Assembly (NCBI GenBank): GCA_944990035.1
Contig: CALYLX010000072.1
Coordinates: forward strand, 124,001-188,000
Length of the DNA: 64,000 nucleotides
Origin: Clitopilus passeckerianus
Lineage: Eukaryota; Basidiomycota; Agaricomycetes; Agaricales; Entolomataceae
Reading direction: 5' to 3'
The notes below the pieces were generated by a model. It saw only the letters and a list, made by a program, of their open reading frames with translations, made no database searches and was not told the DNA's origin. Both the position numbers and the translations under genes were made by a program. This document shows, piece by piece, positions 20,437-31,717 of this stretch; the first letter of the stretch is position 1, and every line of letters begins with the position of its first letter.

Positions 20437-21593
20437 CTTCCGGGCTTCTCGGAAGTATGTGAGGTTTTGTGATCGGATAGAATCACAACTGAATGTTGGG
20501 ATCCATGGAAGTAGTGTCGCCAGGTTTCTAATGCGCGGATAATGCCTAGAAGTTCTCGGTCGTAGATTTCATAGTTCCGTTCTGTTTCCGAGAACGATTT
20601 AGATATGAAACCACATGGGTGCCATGATCCGTTGGCGTCACGTTGTTGTAGGACTGCTCCTGTTGCATGTTTTGAGGCGTCGCTTTCCACCACAAATGGC
20701 TTCGTGGGATCAGGCATCAGCAACACAGGCGCTTCCAGGAATTTGTCTTTCAGGGTAGTGAAAGCTTTGTGACATTCATTGGTCCATTCCCATTTCTTGT
20801 CTTTCTTGGTGAGTTCGTTCAGCGGTTTGGCAATTTCCGCATATTTTCCGATGAACCTGCGGTAAAAGTTTCCGAATCCTAGGAATGATCGGACTTCCTT
20901 TACTGTAGTTGGCGTAGGCCAGTCGCGCATCCCTGCAAGTTTGACAGGGTCCATGGAGATCTTGTTTGGTTCAATGATGAACCCAAGGTATTCCACTCTT
21001 GTGGTGTCAAATTGGCATTTCTCTGCTTTGAGGTAGAGATCGTTGTTTTGTAGTCTTTGTAAGACTCTGCGTGTGCGTTCTCGGTGTTTTTCTGGATCGT
21101 TGGAGAAGATGAGGATGTCGTCCATGTAGATGATGACCCATCCTTCGTCTATCATGTCTCGGAAAAGGTGGTTCATCATTGCTTGGAAGGTACCGGGTGA
21201 GTTCATTAGTCCAAAGAACATCACCATTGGTTCAAATAACCCTCGGTTGGTCTTGAACGCTGCTTTCCATTGGTCACCATCTTTGATGCGGATGTTGTGA
21301 TATCCCCATCGAATGTCGAGTTTGGTGAAGACAGTTGCTCCTTTGAGTTTATCGATGAGTTCGCTAGCCAGCGGTAAGGGGTAAGCGTTAGGTATTGTTC
21401 CTTCGTTGAGTCGTCGGTAATCCTGACATGGTCTCAGGGCTTCCGAGTCTTTCTTTGCAACAAAGAAGAACGGAGATGCTTGTGGGGAGTTGGATTCTCG
21501 GATGTATCCTTTGGCTAGATTTTCCTTGAGAAACTCGTCGAGTTTTTCTTGCTCTAAGGGGCTGAGCGGATAGACCTTGCAGTCTTTTGGCAC
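20433..21593 (-). CDS. Reverse transcriptase/RNase H, copy II
   Basis: A 386-residue open frame covers the Ty3/gypsy [39 protein letters not shown], the active-site box [10 protein letters not shown], then the RNase H start [13 protein letters not shown] and [11 protein letters not shown] one-base loss in a T-run near 20466 diverts the end of RNase H. The upstream protease region (21600-22540) is also frameshifted at several runs. RT copies the element RNA into cDNA within the particle. Confidence 0.88.
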   Translation of the reverse strand: MPKDCKVYPLSPLEQEKLDEFLKENLAKGYIRESNSPQASPFFFVAKKDSEALRPCQDYRRLNEGTIPNAYPLPLASELIDKLKGATVFTKLDIRWGYHNIRIKDGDQWKAAFKTNRGLFEPMVMFFGLMNSPGTFQAMMNHLFRDMIDEGWVIIYMDDILIFSNDPEKHRERTRRVLQRLQNNDLYLKAEKCQFDTTRVEYLGFIIEPNKISMDPVKLAGMRDWPTPTTVKEVRSFLGFGNFYRRFIGKYAEIAKPLNELTKKDKKWEWTNECHKAFTTLKDKFLEAPVLLMPDPTKPFVVESDASKHATGAVLQQRDANGSWHPCGFISKSFSETERNYEIYDRELLGIIRALETWRHYFHGSQHSVVILSDHKTSHTSEKPGS

Positions 21594-22567
21594 GAAATCT
21601 GTCTTCAGATCTATGGCGTGATCCCAGGGTCGGCTTGGTGGGAATCGTTCAGATGCTGCTTTCTCAAAGACTTTTCTGTAGTCTTGAAGATAGTCGGGAT
21701 GATTTCGTCAAGGGATTTCTTTGGTTCCTTATCTTCTCGTTTATGTTCCAGAGCTTGCGAAATTGATGTTTTCGCACGTATCCACACCTGCTGTGTGTGG
21801 TGTCTGGTTGCTGGATGGTGTGTTACCACCGTCTGTCGTATTGTGGTAGTTGGCCTGATTGGCCCGTACACAAGTAATCCTTTGTGTGTTCCTGCGTAAG
21901 TGGGGTTCCTCCTTGGTGAATATTCCGACTGCCGGTTCGTTCTGGCAGTATGCGATGAGAAAATCTTCATTGATCTCTTCTCCGTCTTCGACTATTCGGA
22001 AATAGTCGCTAAGTCCTTCTGATTTTCCGGGATTCTCTTCGAACAATCAGGTGCTGGGGTAGGTGGCGTGTTTTCCTCTAGTAGTTGTTCTCGGATGGCT
22101 CTCATCCGCTTGATGTCTACTGCTCGCATCAATGTTTGCGACAGTCGTTGGGTAATGCGTGATTCGTCGATTTCGAGTGTGCCGTCGCTCCACGATATGA
22201 TTGGATCTACCCGTTTTAGCCAGGGTAATCCAAAAATCAGGTGGTCTTTCCCGAGTCCAGTGACAAAACATCTTTCCTTGATGATGGCTGTCCCTATCTT
22301 GGCAATAACCCAGGTAAAGTGGGTAATAGTTCCTTGTTTGTTCAGGGTGCCATCAACGTTTCGTGCTGTAATCGGTTGTCGGAGTGGGAGTAGTGGGAGG
22401 TGATGTGTCTTGGCGAAGACGGAGTCGATAAATGACCCTTGCGCTCCAGAGTCAATGAGAGCTTTTGTGCCGGCGATTGTTGTATTTCCATCTAGGGGTC
22501 TTGTAGAGAGATTGGGATACGCATAGATTCAGCATAAAAATCAGTAGCTACAAGTACACTGGAAATA

Positions 22568-23850
22568 TCAATCGGGCGAGGAAGTACTGACGTCGGCTTT
22601 GCAGTCTTCCTCTTTAAAACCCTCAGCCTCTGCTTCAGTGTAGAATTCAGCGGCTTCTTCTTGGGGCATGTCAGCTAGGACTGCTCTGACATATTTGATC
22701 AACTCGGCTCCCTTCTCAGGTTTCTTGTGGAATCGGCTGTCGTTGTTGCTAGGGTAGGTTCTTCCAAAATTCTTCCTTTGAAGACATTGTTGGATCGTGT
22801 GACCTTTCTTGGAGCAATAGTAGCACAAGTTGTTCTTCTTGTGATGTTCTCTTTCCTCCTGGGTGAGGCGGCGTTTGGGTGGATCAGTGGTGAAACGATC
22901 AACATCCATAGCCATTGGGTCTCGGGCTCCAGTAGGTGTTTTGTAAGCACCTTTGACCATATCAGATGTCTTGATGATACGGGTATGTCCCATGATTGTC
23001 TTGGCACGTCGCCAGTTGTTGTCAAACTGGACGGCTTTCTTGACCCAATCGTCGAATGTGGTAGGAGGAATCGGAAAAGAGAATTTTCTCTCGGAGTTTG
23101 GGGGTAAGTCCTTCCATGAAGATCTCAATCTTTGCAGTGTCACCGCTGAGATCAGTTCGTGCAAGAATATTCTTGAAGACGGTGACAAATTCGTCAGCTG
23201 TCCCATCCTGTCGTAAGGCTTTGAGTTGGAGGAGTGCGGCAGCTTTGTCGTCGGTAGGGAAAAGGCTTCTTTGAATTGGTTGATAAATTCAGCGTAGGTG
23301 GCTTTCCTTTCAGCTGCTGAATATTTATCGTGAAATTCTAATCCCCATGCTGCTGCAGTTCCTTCTTTGAGGAAGGATAGGGCGATGCGAATCTTCTTGT
23401 CATCTTCGAGTTGGTTGAGGTTGTTTAGGATGAGGTAGTCTTCAAGTTCCTGAATGAACTTTCTGGTCTTGGATCGGTCTCCGGAGAACGTTTGGGGTTT
23501 GGCTCCAATGTCCTTCTTGTTGTTGTTGTCTTGTGACATTTCGTAGTCGAAATCGAAGTCGGTCTCTGGTTCAATTGTTTCTGCACTGGGCGCTCCTCTG
23601 GCTCAGCTGTGGGGCTCTCCTCTAGCTGTTGTTGTACTTGGTGTTCTTCTTCTTCCTCTTCGGGCAAGACAGAAGCGCTGGTAGACGGGACTAGTGATGG
23701 GTTCCTGGATATTGCTGTGGGTAATGGTGCGAAGCGTCGCTGTTCCTCCTCGTCTACTTCAATGTCGTGTTCTCGTTGAGCTCGGACAATAGCAGGGGTC
23801 TTATGAGGTCGTTCAGGGGTAGGGAAGTCTAGAGCGTGGAAGTGTCTGCT
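22568..23850 (-). pseudogene. Gag, copy II
   Basis: The 323-residue frame starts MSQDNNNKKDIGAKPQTFSG and contains the retrotransposon gag region (TRKFIQELEDYLILNNLNQL, TAAAWGLEFHDKYSA) and a CCHC zinc knuckle CYYCSKKGHTIQQC. An acidic extension upstream (LPEEEEEEHQVQQQLEE) belongs to the same protein in copy I. In copy II it is cut off by a one-base loss near 23587, and a further loss near 23252 disrupts the middle of gag. Gag forms the particle and packages RNA. Confidence 0.85.
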
Positions 23851-24122
23851 TTCAACGGCAACGGTGGTGAATGTGAATTTGCCAAGGAGAGAGAGGCGTA
23901 GCACCAGCGGTTATTGTTGTGATTAAAACCGCAGTAGCTTCCGTTGGTGAACTTGTAGACGTTGTTGGTTCCTTCTACTAGAGTGGTATTTCGTGGCGGG
24001 TGGTCTGCCCTGTGTACGACCGTGGTGACTGAGTGGTAGCCGCAACGGCAATCGGCCTGTTGCGTGCTTCTGCTGTGTTGTCGTGGGGTGGGCCTGCGCT
24101 AACAATGAGCGGGCCTTCTGAA

Positions 24123-24133
24123 CAGCTTGACCT
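24123..24133 (-). promoter_or_regulatory. Self-primer binding site, copy II
   Basis: Two bases inside the 5' LTR the sense strand reads AGGTCAAGCTG. This is the exact complement of CAGCTTGACCT, which lies in the LTR at 24305-24315, 33 nt downstream of the start of the TATATAAA box (24341-24348), that is where transcription should start. The arrangement matches Tf1-type self-priming. Copy I has the same pair at 31705-31715 and 31887-31897. Confidence 0.75.
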
Positions 24134-24135
24134 TT

Positions 24136-24600
24136 TGTTAAGGCAGAGCCTAACAACTTAGGTAATACTGTTTACGCTCGATGTCTTTGATAAACAAAGA
24201 CAGAGATTTGTCAGCAGCTGCGGCTGTACTGACGACCTGGTGAGATTGACGAAGCAAGGGACTTAAAGGCGAAATAGAGAACTAAGCAGTTAGGTAGATT
24301 GCCTAGGTCAAGCTGAGGAGCCTTGACCAAATGGTACAGGTTTATATACCTATCTAGTAGTTCTAAATATAGCACATGCGCAGCATGCTGAGTAAGTAAT
24401 GAGTCATGCGCAGCATGATGAGTAAGTACATGAGTCAGAAAGAGTCAGATAAGGTATAAGTCTCTCACGATCGTGAGAGATGCGGAGTAAGCATGGAAAA
24501 AGATGAAAAATGCGCAGTGATGCGCAGCATATGTGAGTAATCGTGCATAGGTAAGCGGGCCGGGGTATGTAAGGAGAAACATGTAAGCAAAATCATAACA
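24136..24600 (-). repeat. Copy II 5' LTR with promoter
   Basis: 465 bp, sense TGTTATG...TTAACA. It contains a 20-bp perfect palindrome centred on CACGATCGTG (24461-24480), TGACTCA-type motifs, TATATAAA (24341-24348 antisense) and the self-primer 11-mer. Confidence 0.94.
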
Positions 24601-24605
24601 GAATC

Positions 24606-25728
24606 ACGACTGAATGTTGGGATCCATGGAAGTAATGTCACCAGGTTTCTAATGCGCAGATAATGCCTAGAAGTTCTCAGTCGTAGATTTCATAGTTCCG
24701 TTCTGTTTCCGAGAACGATTTAGATATGAAACCACATGGGTGCCATGATCCGTTGGCGTCACGTTGTTGTAGGACTGCTCCTGTTGCATGTTTTGAGGCG
24801 TCGCTTTCCACCACAAATGGCTTCGTGGGGTCAGGCATCAGCAACACAGGCGCTTCCAGGAATTTGTCTTTCAGGGTAGTGAAAGCTTTGTGACATTCAT
24901 TGGTCCATTCCCACTTCTTGTCTTTCTTGGTGAGTTCGTTCAGCGGTTTGGCAATTTCCGCATATTTTCCGATGAACCTGTGGTAAAAGTTTCCGAATCC
25001 TAGGAATGATCGGACTTCCTTTACTGTAGTTGGCGTAGGCCAGTCGCGCATCCCTGCAAGTTTGACAGGGTCCATGGAGATTTTGTTTGGTTCAATGATG
25101 AACCCGAGGTATTCCACTCTTGTGGTGTCAAATTGGCATTTCTCTGCTTTGAGGTAGAGATCGTTGTCTTGTAGTCTTTGTAAGACTCTGCGTGTGCGTT
25201 CTCGGTGTTTTTCTGGATCGTGGAGAAGATGAGGATGTCGTCCATGTAGATGATGACCCATTCTTCGTCTATCATGTCTCGGAAAAGGTGGTTCATCATT
25301 GCTTGGAAGGTACCTGGTGAGTTCATTAGTCCAAAGAACATCACCATTGGTTCAAATAACCCTCGGTTGGTCTTGAACGCTGCTTTCCATTGGTCACCAT
25401 CTTTGATGCGGATGTTGTGATATCCCCATCGAATGTCGAGTTTGGTGAAGACAGTTGCTCCTTTGAGTTTATCGATGAGTTCGCTAGCCAGCGGTAAGGG
25501 GTAAGCGTTAGGTATTGTTCCTTCGTTGAGTCGTCGGTAATCCTGACATGGTCTTAGGGCTTCCGAGTCTTTCTTTGCAACAAAGAAGAACGGAGATGCT
25601 TGTGGGGAGTTGGATTCTCGGATGTATCCTTTGGCTAGATTTTCCTTGAGAAACTCGTCGAGTTTTTCTTGCTCTAAGGGGCTGAGTGGATAGACCTTGC
25701 AGTCTTTTGGCACGAAATCTGTCTTCAA
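24606..25728 (-). pseudogene. Reverse transcriptase/RNase H, copy I
   Basis: Same RT as in copy II with YMDD box. A one-base loss near 25228 (GATCGTGGAG versus GATCGTTGGAG in copy II) shifts the frame just after [11 protein letters not shown]. The RNase H end is separated from integrase by the insertion of copy II at 24600/24606. Confidence 0.88.
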
Positions 25729-25857
25729 ATCTATGGCGTGATCCCAGGGTCAGCTTGGTGGGAATCGTTCGGATGCTGCTTTCTCAAAGACTTTTCTGTA
25801 GTCTTGAAGATAGTCGGGGATGATTTCGTCAAGGGATTTCTTTGGTTCCTTATCTTC

Positions 25858-26649
25858 TCATTTATGCTCTAGAGCTTGTGAAATTGATGTTTTCGCACAT
25901 ATCCACACCTGCTGTGTGTGGTGTCTGGTTGCTGGATGGTGTGTTACCACCGTCTGTCGTATTGTGGTAGTTGGCCTGATTGGCCCGTACACAAGGTAAT
26001 CCTTTGTGTGTTCCTGCGTAAGTGGGGGTTCCTCTTTGGTGAATATTCCGACTGCCGGTTCGTTCTGGCAGTATGCGATGAGAAAATCTTCATTGATCTC
26101 TTCTCCGTCTTTGACTATTCGGAAATAGTCGCTAAGTCCTTCTGATTTTCCGGGATTCTCTTCGGAACAATCAGGTGCTGGGGTAGGTGGCGTGTTTTCC
26201 TCTAGTAGTTGTTCTCGGATGGCTCTCATCCGCTTGATGTCTACTGCTCGCATCAATGTTTGCGACAGTCGTTGGGTAATGCGTGATTCGTCGATTTCGA
26301 GTGTGCCGTCGCTCCACGATATGATTGGATCTACCCGTTTTAGCCAGGGTAATCCAAAAATCAGGTGGTCTTTCCCGAGTCCAGTGACAAAACATCTTTC
26401 CTTGATGATGGCTGTCCCTATCTTGGCAATGACCCAGGTAAAGTGGGTAATAGTTCCTTGTTTGTTCAGGGTGCCATCAACGTTTCGTGCTGTAATCGGT
26501 TGTCGGAGTGGGAGTAGCGGGAGGTGATGTGTCTTGGCAAAGACGGAGTCAATAAATGACCCTTGCGCTCCAGAGTCAATGAGAGCTTTTGTGCCGGCGA
26601 TTGTTGTATTTCCATCTAGGGGGTCTTGTAGAGAGATTGGGATACGCAT
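25858..26649 (-). CDS. Aspartic protease region, copy I
   Basis: A 263-residue open frame contains the retropepsin motif ALIDSGAQGSFID followed by hydrophobic blocks and ILGLPWL-like FGLPWLKRVDPIISW, the typical gypsy protease domain, then a linker toward RT. Retropepsin cleaves Gag-Pol. The equivalent region of copy II is frameshifted at 22024, 21872, 21900 and 22495. Confidence 0.8.
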   Translation of the reverse strand: MRIPISLQDPLDGNTTIAGTKALIDSGAQGSFIDSVFAKTHHLPLLPLRQPITARNVDGTLNKQGTITHFTWVIAKIGTAIIKERCFVTGLGKDHLIFGLPWLKRVDPIISWSDGTLEIDESRITQRLSQTLMRAVDIKRMRAIREQLLEENTPPTPAPDCSEENPGKSEGLSDYFRIVKDGEEINEDFLIAYCQNEPAVGIFTKEEPPLTQEHTKDYLVYGPIRPTTTIRQTVVTHHPATRHHTQQVWICAKTSISQALEHK

Positions 26650-27399
26650 AGATTCAGCATAAAAATCAGTAGCTACAAGTACACTGGAAATATCAATCGG
26701 GCGAGGAAGTACTGACGTCGGCTTTGCAGTCTTCCTCTTTAAAAACCCTCAGCCTCTGCTTCGGTGTAGAATTCAGCGGCTTCTTCTTGGGGCATGTCAG
26801 CTAGGACTGCTCTGACATATTTGATCAACTCGGCTCCCTTCTCAGGTTTCTTGTGGAATCGGCTGTCGTTGTTGCTAGGGTAGGTTTTTCCAAAATTCTT
26901 CCTTTGAAGACATTGTTGGATTGTGTGACCTTTCTTGGAGCAATAGTAGCACAAGTTGTTCTTCTTGTGATGTTCTCTTTCCTCCTGGGTGAGGCGGCGT
27001 TTGGGTGGATCAGTGGTGAAACGATCAACATCCATAGCCATTGGGTCTCGGGCTCCAGTAGGTGTTTTGTAAGCACCTTTGACCATATCAGATGTCTTGA
27101 TGATACGGGTATGTCCCATGATTGTCTTAGAGCCTGTTCAACAACTCGGCTAACCTGAGAATGAGACGACAAATCCCTCGGCGGATTTCGGCACCGTTGA
27201 TGACATCTGATAGCGGATCGTGAAGTTTGCAAGGATGACCGCTGACTAAGAGCTTCCTATTATGGCTGCTTTACCCAGACTTCCATGCTCGCCTCTCAAC
27301 GATCGATGGCGGTCTGACTTCTACCAATCGCTACTGGTCCTTACTGCCCACATCGCTACCTGCTGTGCAGCGGCAGTTGTTGAAGAACTCTCCGAAGAT

Positions 27400-28696
27400 A
27401 TGTCCGAGCTAGAAGACGGGCCGGCGGCCTCAAATAACCAAGGCGGCACTGGCGGACGCGGCCTTTACACCGACAGAGAACTGGAGTACCTCGTCAATGC
27501 TCTATGGGAGCTTCGGTCTAAAACACCTTCAGCAAATTTTGGGAAGCCTGAGTTCCAAGCTGTTGCAAAGGAATCGGGGAAGCCCCCTCTCACGGTGGAA
27601 CAATGCAAGCGCCAGTTTGCAAAGGTATGCATGATCGTTGCAATGTTCCTATCAGAAATTAACATCAATATGCAGCTCAAGAATATTCATTCAGTCATCA
27701 CAACGTATACGAAGGGGGGGTCAGGAATGGGGGGCTCTCGAGCTGATCTGGGGTCGCTTGAGTTCAGTGGTGTAGATCTGGAAGTTTTCAATGAATATGT
27801 TAGCAACAAAACAAGAAGGTGAGCACAGCTTTTCATCTCCTCATATACTTAGATATAGTACTGATATATCATAGAACCAGGCTGTCTTGAAGAAGTTTCG
27901 GGGGAAACGATGGGAACTCTTCGACAAGATGGATGATATGTGCGCGCAAAGTACAGCCACCGGCATTTTGGTTCATCGGGCCAGTCAGAGCATCAGCACA
28001 AATCTCCCCATTGATGAAGACTCTCCTGCTGAAGACGACCCCATGCATGCACCTTTCGGTGCCCCTTCTGGTCTTTCCGCTACTGGCAGTCCTGCACAGC
28101 CCCCCTCCACTCCTTCGTTCCAAACTACTACGACATCATCAGCGTCACCGCAGCCTTCTGTCGCACCACCCCAAACCTCCACTTTGTTGCCGAATCAGTC
28201 TCTTACCGCTCATTCCTTGTCGGCTGCAGCTGCGGCTTCCAACACAGCTGTTTCTGCACCAGCGCCAAAGCCGTCAAGCAATGCAAGCAGCGGCAAACGA
28301 AAGCATGGCGAACTTGGTATCGGTCTTCCTGGCCCCGGGCCTCAAAAGCGACACAACACATCGAGAAGCACTTCTCTGCAGGACCAGCCTGGGTCGTCAT
28401 CGAAGCAGAATGTCCTCACACTGTCTCTCCACGAGATGACATCGCAAATGGGCTCAATCAGCACTGCACTGGACAAGAATCGTATCGAGTCTGATCAAGC
28501 CAGACTGGGCTGTGTGAGTTCAATGCTGGAGCAAGAGTCCATGCTGACTGCGTTAAATCGTGCACATCTATGTCTGTACTTTGCGAAACACACCAATTCG
28601 GCTAGCATCTACGAAGCAGCATCCAAGGCAACAAGGACGCAAATACTTCTGACACTTCTTGATGCCATCTCGCGGGACCCCTCTCTCATCATATAA
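27400..28696 (+). CDS. Harbinger Myb/SANT-like DNA-binding protein
   Basis: Second gene of PIF/Harbinger elements; such proteins bind the element ends and help bring the transposase to DNA. Start choice is MSELEDGPAASNNQG at 27400; an in-frame ATG at 27262 is possible but adds an atypical hydrophobic stretch. The first exon encodes the trihelix-like segment TDRELEYLVNALWELRSKTP and TVEQCKRQFAK. Proposed introns are 27626-27674 (GTATGC...TGCAG) and 27799-27874 (GTTAGC...CATAG), which keep the frame through LKNIHSVITTYTKG and NQAVLKKFRGKRW. The long middle is Pro/Ser/Thr/Ala rich, followed by a basic GKRKHGELG and a helical C-terminus ending RDPSLII at 28696. No internal stop is seen with these introns. 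Confidence 0.78.
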
Positions 28697-28802
28697 CTCT
28701 CAACGTGGTCGTCTTCGTTTATTTATGCATTTTCGTTCTGTTTTGTATCATGTTGTAGCTCTGTGTGATTTATGCACCTCGTACATATGTATTCTATATG
28801 TA

Positions 28803-30319
28803 CTATGCATTCATATCTACGTCATTGTCCTCTTCTTCCTCCTCGCTGTTCTCGTTTGTACTATCATTGTCACTATCAATACTATTATCGCCGTCAGCCC
28901 CACCATGACCAATGAGCTCTATAGCGGGATCATCAATATCATATAAATAACCGTCTATGTTCTCCAGTCTACGCTGTTCGAGGATAGACTGGTAGCTTTC
29001 CCACATGTCCTCTGCAATTTTGTCCCGTCGCAGTTCAACCGCTGACTTTTCCGCAGCTGTCCCGGCACCTAGACTTGCAGGGAGAAGATCTCGAAGATAG
29101 TTATCCCCAGCATTTGTACCTTGATTGAAGCCAGCATGACCAGCCCCTGGTATGTAACCTTCCTCGTTGTCGTGTAGGCGTATGAAATTGTGAAGAGCAG
29201 CGAGTGCAGCAGGAACAAGTGCCTGGAGTTCGGGGCTGTATTCCGGTCCAATAAGGAGAATCCGGAAGCGGCGCTTGAGCACTCCAAAAATGCGTTCGAT
29301 GACGTTCCGAGCTTGGGCATGCCGAAGGTTGAAGAGTTCCTCCTTGTTGCGAGGCCTAAAAGCAGGAGATCAGATGAATTATTCCCAAAGAAAAGTTGTA
29401 AAGAAAGAATACGGCACTGAATTTGAGCACGGCCCCATTCAGCAAGATGATAGCGCTTGCCACGGTAGGGGACCAAAGTCTGAGAGCAATGGGGAAATCC
29501 CGCATCTGCAAGAAGGTAGAAACCCTTGGGAACTACCAAGTCTGATGAAATTGCACTTTCAAACACGCGTGCATCAGATGCTGAACCCTCCCAGCCTGTT
29601 AGGGTGTAGATGAACAAAAGCACAAATGAGCAGACAAAAAGGCAGTTTTGTGAGATAAACCCCTTGCGATTTCGACATGCCTCACGGAGGGAGGCAGTCG
29701 CGGCAAGGTGAATGTGGCTGCCATTGATTGCCCCAATACAATGCTTGAAAAACGGCCATAGCTTGGGGCTGTTCTGCAGTGCAGATGGGGGTATAGTGGA
29801 TGATGTGGGTAGATTCACATACATTGAGTAGAAGGGATTGGACGAGAAGATTCGAAGCATTTTTTTGAAATAGCTGGAAGCAAATATTGTCATCGCAACA
29901 CATTCAATTGGCCAAGTCATGGAGTCAATGGCTTACTGTGCAACCGTTGCATTTGACCGTTGAAATCGCTCGCCAACATGTCGGGTTGTTAGCCCTGTGA
30001 CAGATGTATAGAGGAATATTGCTAGTTGCTCCTCTAGCGTCACATATCTTGAGTCGGAATAGCCCATTTCACGTAGTTTTTCAACGAGAGCATGAAAAAC
30101 ATGCTTGTGAACCCCGAGCTCGGTGCGGATTCTTTCCGGATGTCCGTCTAGCAACTCATTCACCCAGGCACGGCCAGATAGGGCAGAGGTATGATACGGC
30201 TCCTTGATATAGTATCGCTGAATGGTTCGAATGAGATGTGGGAGGATCTGTGTTGTCAAGATTTGCAGATAGCTGTAGAGCATAGCGAGCAGAATGTCCT
30301 GATTTGTTTGCAGCAGAGG
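28803..30319 (-). CDS. Harbinger DDE transposase, first Asp replaced
   Basis: Start MPLLQTNQDILL at 30319. Exon 1 contains YVTLEEQLAIFLYTSVTGL and GERFQRSNATVA. A GTAAGC...TCCAG intron joins this to YFKKMLRIF, and a GTGCCG...TTTAG intron joins WGRAQIQ to PRNKEELFNLRHAQARNVIE. The domain order (HTH-like N-terminus, DDE core) fits family DDE_Tnp_4. Expected catalytic positions are GAINGSHIHL, where the usual Asp is Asn, LADAGFP (second Asp) and RNVIERIFGVLKRRF (Glu). The tail is strongly acidic (NSEEEEEDNDVDMNA). Both frames and splice phases are intact, so the Asp-to-Asn change (codon AAT at 29723-29725) is the only obvious defect. Confidence 0.82.
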
Positions 30320-31717
30320 CATGTTGGATAGGTGTAGTGTTATTTCTCTCGATACATACAATGTTTCTCATATAAATACCCTCTCATATCCGAGCAATAT
30401 CATGCCAATGCACGATCCACCAATATACTGTGTAGCAATCCTCGTTTGTCGGCTTGCTTGCCTAGTTAAGCCAATCTCCGAGTCCGATGATGTGATCATT
30501 CCGTTTCAAAGTCCGAAGGCAGTGTCAACGCGCCAGGAGGCATGTCGACAGGTTAGCCGAGGTTGCTGAACAGGCTCTTAGCACGTCGCCAGTTGTTGTC
30601 AAACTGGACAGCTTTCTTGACCCAATCATCGAATGTGGTAGGAGGGGAGTCGGAAAAGAGAATTTTCTCTCGGAGTTTGGGAGTAAGTCCTTCCATGAAG
30701 ATCTCGATCTTTGCAGTGTCACCGCTGAGATCAGTTCGTGCAAGAATATTCTTGACGACGGTGACAAATTCGTCAGCTGTCCCATCCTGTCGTAAGGCTT
30801 TGAGTTGGAGAAGTGCGGCAGCTTTGTCGTCGGTAGGGGAAAAGGCTTCTTTGAATTGGCTGATAAATTCAGCGTAGGTGGCTTTCCTTTCAGCTGCTGA
30901 GTATTTATCATGAAATTCTAATCCCCATGCTGCTGCAGTTCCTTCTTTGAGGAAGGATAGGGCGATGCGAATCTTCTTGTCATCTTCGAGTTGGTTGAGG
31001 TTGTTTAGGATGAGGTAGTCTTCAAGTTCCTGAATGAACTTTCTGGTCTTGGATCGGTCTCCGGAGAACGTTTGGGGTTTGGCTCCAATGTCCTTCTTGT
31101 TGTTGTTGTCTTGTGACATTTCGTAGTCGAAATCGAAATCGGTCTCTGGTTCAATTGTTTCTGCACTGGGGCACTCCTCTGGCTCAGCTGTGGGGCTCTC
31201 CTCTAGCTGTTGTTGTACTTGGTGTTCTTCTTCTTCCTCTTCGGGCAAGACAGAAGCGCTGGTAGACGGGACTAGTGATGGGTTCCTGGATATTGCTGTG
31301 GGTAATGGTGCGAAGCGTCGCTGTTCCTCCTCGTCTACTTCAATGTCGTGTTCTCGTTGGGCTCGGACAATAGCAGGGGTCTTATGAGGTCGTTCAGGGG
31401 TAGGGAAGTCTAGAGCGTGGAAGTGTCTGTTTTCAACGGCAACGGTGGTGAATGTGAATTTGCCAAGGGAGAGAGAGGCGTAGCACCAGCGGTTATTGTT
31501 GTGATTAAAACCGCAGTAGCTTCCGTTGGTGAACTTGTAGACTTTGTTGGTTCCTTCTACTAGAGTGGTATTTCGTGGCGGGTGGTCTGCCCTGTGTACG
31601 ACCGTGGTGACTGAGTGGTAGCCGCAACGGCAATCGGCCTGTTGCGTGCTTCTGCTGTGTTGTCGTGGGGTGGGCCTGCGCTAACAATGAGCGGGCCTTC
31701 TGAACAGCTTGACCTTT

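Larger units (their letters stand above)
17406..24600 (-). mobile_element. Ty3/gypsy chromovirus copy II, nested and young
   Basis: A 7195-bp element with two 465-bp LTRs that are identical as far as I can read. It is flanked by the 5-bp duplication GAATC (17401-17405 and 24601-24605) and inserted into pol of copy I. Gag, protease, RT/RNase H, integrase-chromodomain and extra small ORFs are all present in order on the minus strand. Compared with copy I it lacks single bases in many homopolymer runs, so none of its long frames is fully open. Identical LTRs indicate very recent insertion. Confidence 0.95.
27130..30577. mobile_element. PIF/Harbinger DNA transposon, complete
   Basis: A 3448-bp element with terminal inverted repeats of about 27 bp: left GAGCCTGTTCAACAACTCGG, right (reversed) GAGCCTGTTCAGCAACCTCG, one mismatch and one indel. 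It is flanked by the 3-bp duplication TTA (27127-27129, 30578-30580), as is characteristic for this superfamily. It carries the two expected genes, a Myb/SANT-like protein on the plus strand and a DDE transposase on the minus strand. It inserted into gag of chromovirus copy I. Confidence 0.95.
26739..31248 (-). pseudogene. Gag, copy I, interrupted by Harbinger
   Basis: Two halves: 31248-30581 (acidic N-terminus through WVKKAVQFDNNWRRAK) and 27126-26739 (TIMGHTRIIK through the CCHC knuckle to AEAEGF). The Harbinger element sits exactly between them with a TTA duplication. The uninterrupted sequence is preserved in copy II around 23008 (GTCTTGGCACG). A one-base gain in an A/T-run near 26745 ends the frame early. 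Confidence 0.9.
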
